Shown here piece after piece: positions 27,540 through 36,108 of a stretch of DNA of 64,000 nucleotides (its first letter is position 1; each line of letters begins with the position of its first letter). The notes beneath the pieces are model-generated. The model was not told where the DNA came from and did no database searches. It was given only the letters and a program-made list of their open reading frames with translations. Origin of the DNA: Mesorhizobium sp. AR02 (GTDB lineage: Bacteria; Pseudomonadota; Alphaproteobacteria; Rhizobiales; Rhizobiaceae); assembly GCF_024746835.1 (NCBI RefSeq), contig NZ_CP080531.1:3472001-3536000 (forward strand), written 5' to 3'. Position numbers and translations under genes: made by a program.

Positions 27540-28464
27540 GCATAGATCCCTCGAACTGCATCGGCCCGCCATAGTTGCGGGGCAGAGTGGAAATGGCACG
27601 CGACGCCACCTGCGTCGCGGCATTCAGCGAGGCGGTCAGCGTCTGGTCCTGCGCCAGTGCGGCCAGGAATGCCGCATTGAAGACATCGCCGGCGCCGATC
27701 GTGTCGATGACCTTGACGTCCGGTGCGGTCGCCCTGACCAACGCTCCGCCCGGGCCGATGGCGATCGCCCCCTCTGGGCCGCGCTTGACGACGGCGGTCG
27801 CGCCCTTCTTCATGCTGGACTGGATTTGCCGCGCGGCTTCGACCGGATCGGGCAGGCCGGCCAGAGTCACGGTCTCCACCTCGTTGAACAGGGCAAGGTC
27901 GCAGTGCGCAAGCCAGCTGCGTGCCGCCTTGCAGTTCGCTGGCGTCCAGCCCTGCATCGGCCAGCCGGTGTCCAGCGCCACCGCGATGTCGTGCCCGTTC
28001 GCCCAGTCGAAGAACGCCTCGTAGTCGCGGGTGAGATCATCGGTGAGGAAGGAGCCGCACAGCAGCGCATAGCCACCGCCGAGCCGCTTGCCGTCGAGTA
28101 CTGAAAATACGTCGGCAAGGCTGAAGCGGGGCAGGTGGCCGCGCGTGGTGAAGAACGTCCTTTCGCCGTCGGGATGGGTCATGCCGACGGAAAGGGTCGT
28201 GCTCTCGGGGCGCGTCGGCCATTTGTCGGCACGGGTGCCGAACGCCTCGCGAAGCCAGCGGCCAAACTGGTCGTCGCCGACATTGGCTGCGATCTCGAAA
28301 TCGACGCCCAGCGCCTGCCAGGCAAGTCCGGTGTTGCCGGCCTGTCCACCAACGCGCAGATCGTCATGGTCGACGACGGTTTCCGTGCCCGCCTTCGGCC
28401 ATGGCGCGACCGGACCGACGATCAGGTCGACATTGACGTTGCCGATCACTGCGAGCGGACGCAT
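27526..28464 (-). CDS. PfkB-family carbohydrate kinase
   Basis: The 312-residue protein should phosphorylate a sugar or sugar derivative with ATP. It has the two PfkB signatures: LRVGGQAGNTGLAWQALG near residues 36-53, and DTIGAGDVFNAAFLAAL near 250, which contains the catalytic Asp and anion hole. ATG 28464 overlaps the stop codon of the SIS gene, so the two are coupled. Together with the SIS enzyme it suggests that the imported compound is phosphorylated and then isomerised, de-aminated or cleaved. Ribokinase-like and fructokinase-like roles cannot be told apart. Confidence 0.9.
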   Translation of the reverse strand: MRPLAVIGNVNVDLIVGPVAPWPKAGTETVVDHDDLRVGGQAGNTGLAWQALGVDFEIAANVGDDQFGRWLREAFGTRADKWPTRPESTTLSVGMTHPDGERTFFTTRGHLPRFSLADVFSVLDGKRLGGGYALLCGSFLTDDLTRDYEAFFDWANGHDIAVALDTGWPMQGWTPANCKAARSWLAHCDLALFNEVETVTLAGLPDPVEAARQIQSSMKKGATAVVKRGPEGAIAIGPGGALVRATAPDVKVIDTIGAGDVFNAAFLAALAQDQTLTASLNAATQVASRAISTLPRNYGGPMQFEGSMHERA

Positions 28465-29486
28465 CACTCGCTCCTGGTGATCTTGGTGGAGCGCACAGGC
28501 GTGCCGGCATTGTCGACGCGGCTGTCGGCGAAAGCGATCATCAGGCGCTGCGCCACTGGCAGCATGGCGAAGATGGCGGCGAGACCAGAAGCCGGTTTGA
28601 ACGACAGCGTGACGGCACCGGCGACGGGCGATTGCCCGGATGCGTCGAAGATGACGAGCGGCGCGCCGGCCTCTACGACGGAGGTGGCCATGGCGGTCAC
28701 CAGTTCCGCGGTCGGATCGTTGCCACGAAACAGGATGACGCCGATCTTCGGGCCGAGCATCTCCATTGGTCCATGCCGCAACTGGCCGCCTTCGAGCGAA
28801 AAGCAAGGCAGCCGCGACAGTTCGGTAAGACCAAGCGCCAGCGCTTCGGCAACGCCTTGCAAGCGGCGGCCGGAGGTGACGAGGGTCGTCACCTTTTCCA
28901 GCGCAGCGAGCGCTTGTGTGATGTCGTTGTCTTGTGGCTGGTTCAATGCGCCAAGCGCTGCCTTCGGGTCTTCGCCGAGTGCCGCCAGAATGGCCAGGTG
29001 CAAGGCGAAGGTTACGGTCAGGCTGCGGGTGGCGGCGAAGGCCTGTTCGGTGCCGCCGGCGCCGACCAGGCAAGACGCCGTGCGCGCCAGGAACGAGCCG
29101 CCTTCGAGCGTCAGGCCAAAAACATCAGCGGGGCTGTTGGCCTCCGAGAACCATCTGACGACTTCTGCGCTCTCGCCGGACTGCGAGGTGATGAGCACTG
29201 TCCTGCCGGTGAGCGGCACCGGCTGGCCAAGCTGTTCGGACAGCGGCAGGGCCAGCGCATCGATGCCGAGTGCACGGTAGAGCGGCTCGACGGCACGCCC
29301 GACCGCATGCGAGCCGCCCATGCCGAGCAGAAGCAGACGGCCGGTCTTCCTGATCGAGGCGGCGACGTTTGCCGCCACGGCAGCGTTGTTTTCGAACGAG
29401 GCGCGCGCGTCCGTATGCTGTCGCGCCATTTCGCGGTCGATGGCGACCAGTCCTGCCGGCCGGGGTTTTTCTGCAGTCATCGTCAT
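28464..29486 (-). CDS. SIS-domain sugar isomerase/deaminase (AgaS/FrlB/GlmS C-terminal-like)
   Basis: The 340-residue protein contains two SIS domains, as in the isomerase half of GlmS. Residues about 45-170 carry GMGGSHAVGRAV and TSQSGESAEVVRW (phosphosugar binding), and about 190-330 carry GGQLRHGPMEMLGP. No glutaminase domain is present, so it would be a deaminase, deglycase or isomerase acting on a phosphosugar such as an amino sugar or fructosamine phosphate. It sits between a permease gene and the PfkB kinase gene with short overlaps on both sides, which places it in the catabolic pathway for the imported solute. Confidence 0.87.
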   Translation of the reverse strand: MTMTAEKPRPAGLVAIDREMARQHTDARASFENNAAVAANVAASIRKTGRLLLLGMGGSHAVGRAVEPLYRALGIDALALPLSEQLGQPVPLTGRTVLITSQSGESAEVVRWFSEANSPADVFGLTLEGGSFLARTASCLVGAGGTEQAFAATRSLTVTFALHLAILAALGEDPKAALGALNQPQDNDITQALAALEKVTTLVTSGRRLQGVAEALALGLTELSRLPCFSLEGGQLRHGPMEMLGPKIGVILFRGNDPTAELVTAMATSVVEAGAPLVIFDASGQSPVAGAVTLSFKPASGLAAIFAMLPVAQRLMIAFADSRVDNAGTPVRSTKITRSE

Positions 29487-30328
29487 CCTTTCACACCGCC
29501 ACTGGTCAGGCCAGAGATCAGCGCGCGCTGCATGACGAGGCCGATCAGCACCGGCGGCAAGGCGGCGAGCACGCCGGCGGTGGCGATCAGCCCGTAGTCG
29601 GAAACGCGGCCGCCGGCCAAATCGGCGATGGCGACGGTCAAGGTTTTTGCGCGCTGGTCGGAGGTGAACAGCAGCGCATAGAAGAATTCGTCCCAGGCAA
29701 GCAGCACGGCAAACAGCGCCGATGTCGCCATGACAGGTGCGGCGAGCGGCAGTGTGATGATGCGCAGCGTCTGGAACAGGCCGGCGCCGTCGATCATCGC
29801 CGCCGCCTCGATCTCGCGCGGGATGGAGTCAAAGCCGGACTTCATCAGCCAGGTGGTGAAAGGCGCCAGAATGGTCAGGTAGACCAGCGCCAGGCCGAAG
29901 ACATTGTTGAGCAAGCCGAGATGCGACAGGCCCATATAAAGCGGCACGGCGAGCGCCACCGGCGGCAGCATGTAGGTCGCGATGACCATCGACAGCGACC
30001 AGCCGATCGCCGGCGTGCGCGACACCGCCCAGCCGGCGGGAATGGCCAAAGCGAGTGCCGCCAGCGTCGCCATGCCGGCGATCTCCAGGCTGTTGCGCAG
30101 GGATGAGGTGAAGGCGGCACCGGCGCTGTTTTCCGCCGTCGACAGCAATACCTTGTAGCGCGAGAAGTCGGCTGTTTGCGGCCACCAGCGCAGCGGCTTG
30201 GCGGCAAGATCGGCAGCCGGCGAAATGCTCATGATGAACAGCCAGGCGATGGGCGCCAGGATGATGGCGGCCAGCAGCAGCGCGCAGGCATAGATAAAGA
30301 TCGTAAAGGCGGGGCTCCTGCGTTCCAT
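29483..30328 (-). CDS. Sugar ABC transporter permease (MalG type)
   Basis: The 281-residue inner-membrane protein has six predicted membrane spans, the first at about residues 10-32. The ATPase-contact EAA loop (EIEAAAMIDGAGLFQTLRIITLP, quoted in part) lies near residue 190. ATG 30328 shares a base with the stop codon of the upstream permease. It forms the heteromeric channel with the product of 30328-31212. Length and topology are normal for MalG/UgpE. Confidence 0.93.
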   Translation of the reverse strand: MERRSPAFTIFIYACALLLAAIILAPIAWLFIMSISPAADLAAKPLRWWPQTADFSRYKVLLSTAENSAGAAFTSSLRNSLEIAGMATLAALALAIPAGWAVSRTPAIGWSLSMVIATYMLPPVALAVPLYMGLSHLGLLNNVFGLALVYLTILAPFTTWLMKSGFDSIPREIEAAAMIDGAGLFQTLRIITLPLAAPVMATSALFAVLLAWDEFFYALLFTSDQRAKTLTVAIADLAGGRVSDYGLIATAGVLAALPPVLIGLVMQRALISGLTSGGVKG

Positions 30329-31212
30329 CAGGCGGCACTCCCGGCGGTCTTCCTGACCAATGCCGCATAGGCGACGGCTAGCACCGTGACGAGCAAGGTG
30401 ACGATCAGCGCCAGCGATGCGCCGGAGCCGGCGCGCTGGAAGGAGAAGGCTTCCTGATAGACGAGGATAGACAGCGTGCGCGTGCTGTTGGCCGGGCCAC
30501 CGCGGGTCATCACCCAGATGATGTCGAAGACCTTGAAGGCCTCGATGGTGCGCAACACCAGCGCCACCATCAGCGGGCCGGCGAGATAGGGCAGGATGAC
30601 GAAGCGGAAGCGGTTGAAAGGTCCCGCGCCATCGACAAGCGAGGCGGCGGTGATGTCGCGCGGCACCGCCTGCAGGGCGGCGAGCGCGATCAGTGCCACC
30701 AGCGGAAAGTTCTTCCAGCAGTCGGCGACGATCAGGGCTGTGAGCGCCGTGCCGGGTTCGCCGAGCCAGGAGCGGTAGGCGTCGATGAGATGCAGTTGAG
30801 TCAAGGCGGCGTTCAGCGCGCCATATTCGGGATTGTAGATCAGTCGCCACAGGGTGGCGTTGACCACCGTCGGCAGTGCCCAGGGCAATATCATCAAGGC
30901 GCGCAGGACGGCGCGGCCGCGGAATTCCTGGTTGAGCAGAAGGGCGGCGAGAACGCCGATCACCATCTCGGCGGCAACGGAAATCACCGCGAACAGCGTC
31001 GTGGTGACCAGCGTGCGCGAAAAATTCGAGCTCGACAGCATGTTGGTGTAATTGTCGAAGCCGACGAAATCGCCGCCGGTGCCGACCAGCTTGGCGTCGG
31101 TGAAGGAAAGGCCGACCGTATCGACCAGCGGCCAGCCGATGACGGCGACCATGACCACGAGCAGCGGCAGCATCAGCAACCAGGCACGGGTCGTCATCCA
31201 GGTGCTCGACAT
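30328..31212 (-). CDS. Sugar ABC transporter permease (MalF/UgpA type)
   Basis: The 294-residue protein has six membrane spans (the first at about residues 12-32, LLMLPLLVVMVAVIGWPLV) and an EAA loop near residue 205 (DITAASLVDGAGPFNRFRFVILP, quoted in part). It lacks the extra N-terminal spans of E. coli MalF, as is usual for UgpA-like proteins. It lies between the binding-protein gene and the second permease gene in the operon, which it overlaps by one base. Confidence 0.93.
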   Translation of the reverse strand: MSSTWMTTRAWLLMLPLLVVMVAVIGWPLVDTVGLSFTDAKLVGTGGDFVGFDNYTNMLSSSNFSRTLVTTTLFAVISVAAEMVIGVLAALLLNQEFRGRAVLRALMILPWALPTVVNATLWRLIYNPEYGALNAALTQLHLIDAYRSWLGEPGTALTALIVADCWKNFPLVALIALAALQAVPRDITAASLVDGAGPFNRFRFVILPYLAGPLMVALVLRTIEAFKVFDIIWVMTRGGPANSTRTLSILVYQEAFSFQRAGSGASLALIVTLLVTVLAVAYAALVRKTAGSAA

Positions 31213-31254
31213 CAGAGCAGCCTCTCCCTAACGATCTTGGTTTCAGACATAGCA

Positions 31255-31275
31255 CGGGCGGCACAAGGCCGCCCG
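31255..31275. promoter_or_regulatory. Intercistronic hairpin after the sugar-binding-protein gene
   Basis: CGGGCGGC-ACAAG-GCCGCCCG is a perfect 8-bp stem between the binding-protein stop codon and the permease start codon, with no T-run. It would lower read-through or stabilise the binding-protein message. Confidence 0.55.
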
Positions 31276-31292
31276 CAACTGGAGAAAACTGC

Positions 31293-32531
31293 TCAGAGGC
31301 CGCTGTTCTTGGCGGCGGTCTTCAGGGCGTCTTCCGGCGAGGACTGGCCGAGCAGCGATTCCTGGATCGCCTGCTGCAGCGCGGTCGACAACTCCTGGTA
31401 CTTCGGCGTGGTCGGACGCGGATACATGGCGGCCAGGCCGAGCTTGGCGGCGGCGATCAGCTCTTCCTGGCCCTTGGTGACGGCCGGATCGTCATAGGAC
31501 GAGGCCCAGATCGGCAGCGAGAGCTTGGCATACTGGTTCTGCGTCGCCTGCGAGGTCATAAAGGTGATGTACTTCCAGGCTTCGTCCGGATGCTTCGAGA
31601 CCGCGGTGACGCCGAGGCCCATCGAGCCGTTGACGGCCGACACATCGCTGATGCCCGTGACGCCCGGGGCCGGCACGACACCGACCTTGCCCACCACCTT
31701 CGAGTCCTTCGGATCGTTGGCCATGTTGTACATGTAGGTCCAGTTCAGCGCGAAGGCGGCGTCGCCGTTTTCGAAGACCTTGCGTACGTCCTCTTCCAGG
31801 AATTCCTTGGAATTCGGGTTGGTGAGGCCGGACTTGTAGCTGTCGACCATGTATTTCAGCGCCGACAGGCCGCCGCCATTCTGGAAGTCGGGCTTGCCGT
31901 CCTTGAGGAAGTCGCCGCCATAGGCGCTGACCAGCGTGGTGTAGTCGCAGATAGCCGCTTCGGCCTGCGACCAGCTCCAGGCGATCGGCGTCTTCAGCAG
32001 GCCCTTGTCCTGGATGATCTTGGCCTGTGCGCCGAGCTCTTCCCAGGTCTTCGGCGGCGTCTTGATGCCTGCCTTTTCCAGGATGTCCTTGTTGTAGAAC
32101 AGATATTTTGTGTCGAGAATCCAGGGCATGCCATAGTACTTGCCGTCGTACTGGACCGTGGTCCAGGCGCCGGGCAGCACGCCCTTCTTCATGTCGTCGG
32201 TGATCTTCGACGAGACGTCGACCAGCACCTTGTTGGTAGCGTATTCGGCCGGCCAGATGACGTCGAACAGCACGACGTCGTAGCCGCCGCCCGACCCTTG
32301 CGCGAGCACCGTCTTGTCGTGCAGACCCTCATAGGGGACGAATTCGAGATTGACCTTGACGTCCGGGTTGGCCTTGCTGAAGGCATCCGTCATGGCGCGC
32401 ACGTCGGCCTCGCTATAGGCGGCCTGCGCCATGAAAAGCGCGTTGAGCGTCGTTTCGGCGAAAGCGTGGGGAACGAGCAGTCCTCCGGCGAAGACCGCGC
32501 CGACCAGTGTCTTGGTGATTGTCTTAAGCAT
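31293..32531 (-). CDS. Sugar ABC transporter substrate-binding protein, family 1
   Basis: The 412-residue periplasmic protein begins with a signal peptide (MLKTITKTLVGAVFAGGLLVPHAFA, given here only as residues 1-25 of the start region). A family 1 fold follows: VNLEFVPYEGLHDK, YDVVLFDVIWPAEYA, YGMPWILDTKYLFYNKDIL, and GVTAVSKHPDEAWKYITF, in order. It delivers a mono- or oligosaccharide to the two permeases. ATG 32531 follows GGGAGAAG. It is the first gene of the operon, reading away from the ROK regulator. Confidence 0.92.
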   Translation of the reverse strand: MLKTITKTLVGAVFAGGLLVPHAFAETTLNALFMAQAAYSEADVRAMTDAFSKANPDVKVNLEFVPYEGLHDKTVLAQGSGGGYDVVLFDVIWPAEYATNKVLVDVSSKITDDMKKGVLPGAWTTVQYDGKYYGMPWILDTKYLFYNKDILEKAGIKTPPKTWEELGAQAKIIQDKGLLKTPIAWSWSQAEAAICDYTTLVSAYGGDFLKDGKPDFQNGGGLSALKYMVDSYKSGLTNPNSKEFLEEDVRKVFENGDAAFALNWTYMYNMANDPKDSKVVGKVGVVPAPGVTGISDVSAVNGSMGLGVTAVSKHPDEAWKYITFMTSQATQNQYAKLSLPIWASSYDDPAVTKGQEELIAAAKLGLAAMYPRPTTPKYQELSTALQQAIQESLLGQSSPEDALKTAAKNSGL

Positions 32532-32684
32532 CTTCTTCTCCCATTTCCGGCGTTGACGGGCCGGCGATGCTGATATTTCGCATCGTCTTCCCGGATCCAT
32601 GTCGCGTGACCTGATGGTTACCCGGCTGACCAGTGGCGACAGGCAGAGGCCTTTGCCATCTTGTTTTGGGGCATTCGGTTTGCA

Positions 32685-32709
32685 TTAAGTCAACTCGCTT
32701 GACTTAATT
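32685..32709. promoter_or_regulatory. Perfect 10-5-10 palindrome, probable ROK operator
   Basis: ATTAAGTCAA and TTGACTTAAT are exact complements separated by five bases. The site lies in the gap between the divergent sugar ABC operon and the ROK regulator, 41 bases before the GTG start of the latter. The symmetry and place make it the likely repressor site for both promoters. Confidence 0.8.
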
Positions 32710-32750
32710 AGTCGATCAATATTCTAATGGAGTCAAGAGGGGAAACGCCG

Positions 32751-33965
32751 GTGGACGACATCAGCCCGATCCGCGCCAAAAGCGGCACCAATCAGGAAGG
32801 CACCAGCGCGCACAACCGCCGTGTCATGATCGAAGCGTTGCGTCTCAATGGCGCCCTCTCGCGTGCCGATCTGGCGCGGGCGACTCAGCTCACCAAGCAG
32901 GCCGTCTCCAACATCATCGAGGATCTCGAAAGCGACGGCCTGGTCGTCGCGCTCGATGCGGTGCGCAAGGGCAGGGGGCAACCATCAACGCCGTATAGGC
33001 TGGTGCCCGAAGGCGCCTTCGCCATCGGCCTGCATATCGACCGCCATCTGACGCGGGCGGTCGCCGTCGACCTGATGGGCAGCGTGCTGGCGCGGGCCGA
33101 GGCGAACCTGCCTTTCGATGAGCCGTCGAAGGGGGTCGAGATCATCCTCGAGCTGATCACCGGTGTCCGCCGCGACCTGGCCGGCATTTCGGCTCAGTCG
33201 GAAAAACGGCTGGTCGGTCTCGGCGTCGCCATGCCCGGCCCTTTCGGCCTGAAGGATTCCGACGACAAATGGATGATGCCGGCCTGGCAGAAATTTCCGC
33301 TGCTGGAGACGCTGGCCAAAGGCACGGGACTGAATGTCGGCCTGCAAAACGATGCCGCCGCCTGCGCCACGGCGGAGCGTATCGTCGGCGCCGCACACGG
33401 CGTCGATCACGCGGTCTGTCTCTATGTCGGCTACGGCATCGGCGCCGGCCTGATCCTCAATGGCGAGCTCTACAGTGGCGGCCATGGCAATGCCGGCGAA
33501 ATCGGCATGGCGCTGCTGGCACCGGCCGGTCCGGGTTCGACGCCGCTCGAGCACCGCGCCTCGCTGGCCTCGCTCTACCAGCATCTCGGCCTCAACCCCG
33601 CCGACAGCGACATCTACGAACAGATGAACGCCCTGGTGCTGGCCGAGGACCCGAAGATGATGGCCTGGATCGATGGTGCAGCGCATGATCTGCGCTGGAG
33701 CGTGCATCTCATCGAAACGATCTTCGATCCGCAGACCGTCATCCTGACCAGTGGCGCGCCGGAAGCGCTGGCGCGCCGGCTGGTCGAGGCGATGCACCCG
33801 CTGCTGCCGTCGATCGCCGACCGGCCCGGAAGGATGCTGCCGCGCCTTCAGCTTGGCACCACCGACCCCTGGTCGATCGCGCTTGGCGCGGCCGCGGCGC
33901 CGATCAGCCGTGCCTTCGATCCGCTGTTCTCGGCGATCCTGAAGACAAGCCCCGCTCCAATGTAG
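32751..33965 (+). CDS. ROK-family transcriptional regulator (NagC/XylR type)
   Basis: The 404-residue protein joins an N-terminal winged helix (about residues 20-75, HNRRVMIEALRLNGALSRADLA, then LTKQAVSNIIEDLESDGLV) to a ROK sugar-kinase-like domain. GLGVAMPGPFG, GLQNDAAACATAE and GHGNAGEIGMALL mark that domain. The cysteine-rich zinc motif of many ROK kinases is absent, as often in repressors. GTG 32751 is chosen because GAGGGG lies eight bases upstream; the ATG at 32727 has no such site. It is divergent from the sugar operon and the perfect palindrome lies between them, so it is the local sugar-responsive repressor. Confidence 0.92.
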   Translation: MDDISPIRAKSGTNQEGTSAHNRRVMIEALRLNGALSRADLARATQLTKQAVSNIIEDLESDGLVVALDAVRKGRGQPSTPYRLVPEGAFAIGLHIDRHLTRAVAVDLMGSVLARAEANLPFDEPSKGVEIILELITGVRRDLAGISAQSEKRLVGLGVAMPGPFGLKDSDDKWMMPAWQKFPLLETLAKGTGLNVGLQNDAAACATAERIVGAAHGVDHAVCLYVGYGIGAGLILNGELYSGGHGNAGEIGMALLAPAGPGSTPLEHRASLASLYQHLGLNPADSDIYEQMNALVLAEDPKMMAWIDGAAHDLRWSVHLIETIFDPQTVILTSGAPEALARRLVEAMHPLLPSIADRPGRMLPRLQLGTTDPWSIALGAAAAPISRAFDPLFSAILKTSPAPM

Positions 33966-34069
33966 GGAGCGTCGAAGGCCTGAAGCCCGGCTGTCGGCGT
34001 CACACAGGGTTCATCGACCGGACATAGCGTCTTTCCCAGTTCTTTGCTGCGATGCAATAGGAGTGGGAC

Positions 34070-35680
34070 ATGGTGGACATAATTTCCAGTGAGGCGGGCA
34101 TTCCGAGACCGGATCATCCGCTGGATAGTTCGGGCAGCGCGAAGTGGTTTCTGCCGGCCTTCGGCGTGCTGGTGCTGGTCGGCGTGGTCTATGTCGGCTA
34201 TGCGCTGAGCCAGGATCTGGCAGTGGCCAAAACCGTGCCGTGGATCCTGCTCGGCATCGCCCTGCTGATCGCGCTCGGCTTCGAATTCGTCAACGGTTTC
34301 CACGACACCGCCAATGCGGTGGCGACCGTCATCTATACGCGCTCCCTGCCGGCCGAATTCGCCGTCATGTGGTCCGGCGCCTTCAATTTCCTCGGCGTTC
34401 TCACCTCCAGCGGCGCGGTTGCCTTCGGCATCCTGTCGCTGCTGCCGGTCGAGTTGATCCTGCAGGTCGGCTCCTCCTCCGGCTTTGCCATGGTGTTCGC
34501 GCTGCTGGTCGCCGCCATCCTGTGGAATCTCGGCACCTGGTTCCTCGGCCTGCCCGCCTCGAGCTCGCATACGATGGTCGGCTCGATCATCGGCGTCGGC
34601 CTCGCCAACCAGTTCATGGCACCGGCCGGCAGCGCCACCAGCGGCGTTGACTGGTCGCAGGCGACCAATGTCGGCGTGACCTTGCTGGTGTCGCCGATCA
34701 TCGGCTTCTTCGCCGCCGCGATCCTGCTCTATGCGATGAAGCTGCTGGTCCGCAATCCAGCGCTCTACGAAGCACCGAAGGGCAATGCCCCGCCGCCCTG
34801 GTGGATCCGCGCCCTGCTGATCTTCACCTGCACCGGCGTCAGCTTCGCGCACGGCTCCAATGACGGGCAGAAGGGCATGGGCCTGATCATGCTGATCCTG
34901 ATCGGCGTCGTGCCGACGGCCTATGCGCTGAACCGGACGCCCGACATCAACTATCTCGAAGCCTACAAGGCGGCTTCGGTCAGCGTCGAGACCGCGTTGG
35001 GCAAATATGCGAAGCCCGGTGTCAGCATTGCCGATGCCAAGGCCGCCAAGGCAGCCGTCCAGGATGCCGTGCGCACCCGGACCTGGAGCGACCAGACGAC
35101 CGTCGCGCTGCAGACCTACATCCACAACACCACCGCTTCGCTGCAGCCTTACGCCTCGGTCGACAACGTACCGACCGATCTGGTCAGCAACGCCCGCAAC
35201 GACATCTATCTGATCGGCGAGGCGCTCAAGCTGATCGACAAGAAGCAGTTGCTGCCGATGCAGGCCGCCGACCTCAAGGCGGTGACCGACTACCACAAGG
35301 CCGTCGACAACGCGACGAAGTTCATCCCGATCTGGGTGAAGGTCGCGGTAGCACTGGCGCTTGGCCTTGGCACCATGGTCGGCTGGAAACGCATCGTCGT
35401 CACCGTCGGTGAGAAGATCGGCAAGAGCCATCTGACCTATGGCCAGGGTGCGGCGGCCGAACTCGTCGCCATGGTGACCATCGGCATGGCCGACCGGCTC
35501 GGTCTGCCGGTGTCGACAACCCATGTGCTGTCGTCGGGCGTCGCGGGAACGATGGCCGCCAACGGCTCGGGCCTGCAATGGTCGACGGTGCGCAACTTGC
35601 TGCTGGCCTGGGTGCTGACCCTGCCATGTTCGATCACGCTGGCCTTCGTGCTGTTCATCATCTTCCGCCAGGTGTTCTGA
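34070..35680 (+). CDS. pit: Low-affinity inorganic phosphate transporter, PiT family
   Basis: The 536-residue membrane protein imports phosphate, probably as a metal-phosphate complex with protons. Both PiT signatures are visible. One is GFEFVNGFHDTANAVATVIY near residue 70, and the other is the C-terminal GMADRLGLPVSTTHVLSSGVAG. About ten membrane segments surround a long soluble loop (about residues 300-430), usual for bacterial PitA-like proteins. ATG 34070 follows AGGAGTGGGAC. It is a single gene with its own terminator. No phoU-like partner gene is adjacent. Confidence 0.93.
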   Translation: MVDIISSEAGIPRPDHPLDSSGSAKWFLPAFGVLVLVGVVYVGYALSQDLAVAKTVPWILLGIALLIALGFEFVNGFHDTANAVATVIYTRSLPAEFAVMWSGAFNFLGVLTSSGAVAFGILSLLPVELILQVGSSSGFAMVFALLVAAILWNLGTWFLGLPASSSHTMVGSIIGVGLANQFMAPAGSATSGVDWSQATNVGVTLLVSPIIGFFAAAILLYAMKLLVRNPALYEAPKGNAPPPWWIRALLIFTCTGVSFAHGSNDGQKGMGLIMLILIGVVPTAYALNRTPDINYLEAYKAASVSVETALGKYAKPGVSIADAKAAKAAVQDAVRTRTWSDQTTVALQTYIHNTTASLQPYASVDNVPTDLVSNARNDIYLIGEALKLIDKKQLLPMQAADLKAVTDYHKAVDNATKFIPIWVKVAVALALGLGTMVGWKRIVVTVGEKIGKSHLTYGQGAAAELVAMVTIGMADRLGLPVSTTHVLSSGVAGTMAANGSGLQWSTVRNLLLAWVLTLPCSITLAFVLFIIFRQVF

Positions 35681-35706
35681 GCGGAGCGTATAAGCGTCCA
35701 AACAAG

Positions 35707-35740
35707 AGGCAGCGCCGGTCGCCGGCGCTGCCTTTTTCTT
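35707..35740 (+). terminator. Rho-independent terminator of the phosphate transporter gene
   Basis: AGGCAGCGCCGG (35707-35718) and CCGGCGCTGCCT (35722-35733) form a perfect 12-bp stem with a 3-base loop, followed by TTTTCTTT. It lies 26 bases after the stop codon. Confidence 0.9.
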
Positions 35741-35823
35741 TGAGCGGGCACTGTGTTCAGGGGGCGAGGACGCATTCGTTTCTGTTGACGTGGAACATGC
35801 CTAGGAAATTGGCCGAAACATCG

Positions 35824-36011
35824 CTTCGTCATCCTATGGCGGAGCAAGGAGCAAAGCGACGCGGCGCAGACCATAGGATCCATGCCGCGACTTCAAAGCG
35901 CTGCCACGGTGCAGAATTCCGCTCCGCTGCACTCTACGGCTAAGGTCGTGGCATGAATCCCAGGGTCTCCGCGACGGAGCTTCGCTCCTGCTCCGCCCGG
36001 GGATGACGAAG
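35824..36011. repeat. 188-bp palindromic repeat element (MITE-like)
   Basis: The stretch begins with CTTCGTCATCC and ends with its exact complement GGATGACGAAG. The arms are imperfect complements over about 70 bases each, for example GGCGGAGCAAGGAGCAAAGC on the left against the complement of the right arm. It holds no credible gene and fills most of the 428-base gap between the phosphate transporter and patatin genes. Elements of this appearance are, to my knowledge, frequent in Mesorhizobium genomes. Whether it is a mobile MITE or a REP-like repeat is not clear. Confidence 0.65.
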
Positions 36012-36108
36012 TCGAGAGGCTTCAGCCAATCTCGAACGTTGGCGACGGCCGCTCAGACGAATCCTGGCTAACACGGCTGAACCGTCGAGAATCAACGGCC
36101 TCGCCAGT

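Noticed and set aside
33848..35701. 617-residue minus-strand open frame
   Set aside because: It is antisense to the PiT transporter gene, whose signatures are unmistakable.
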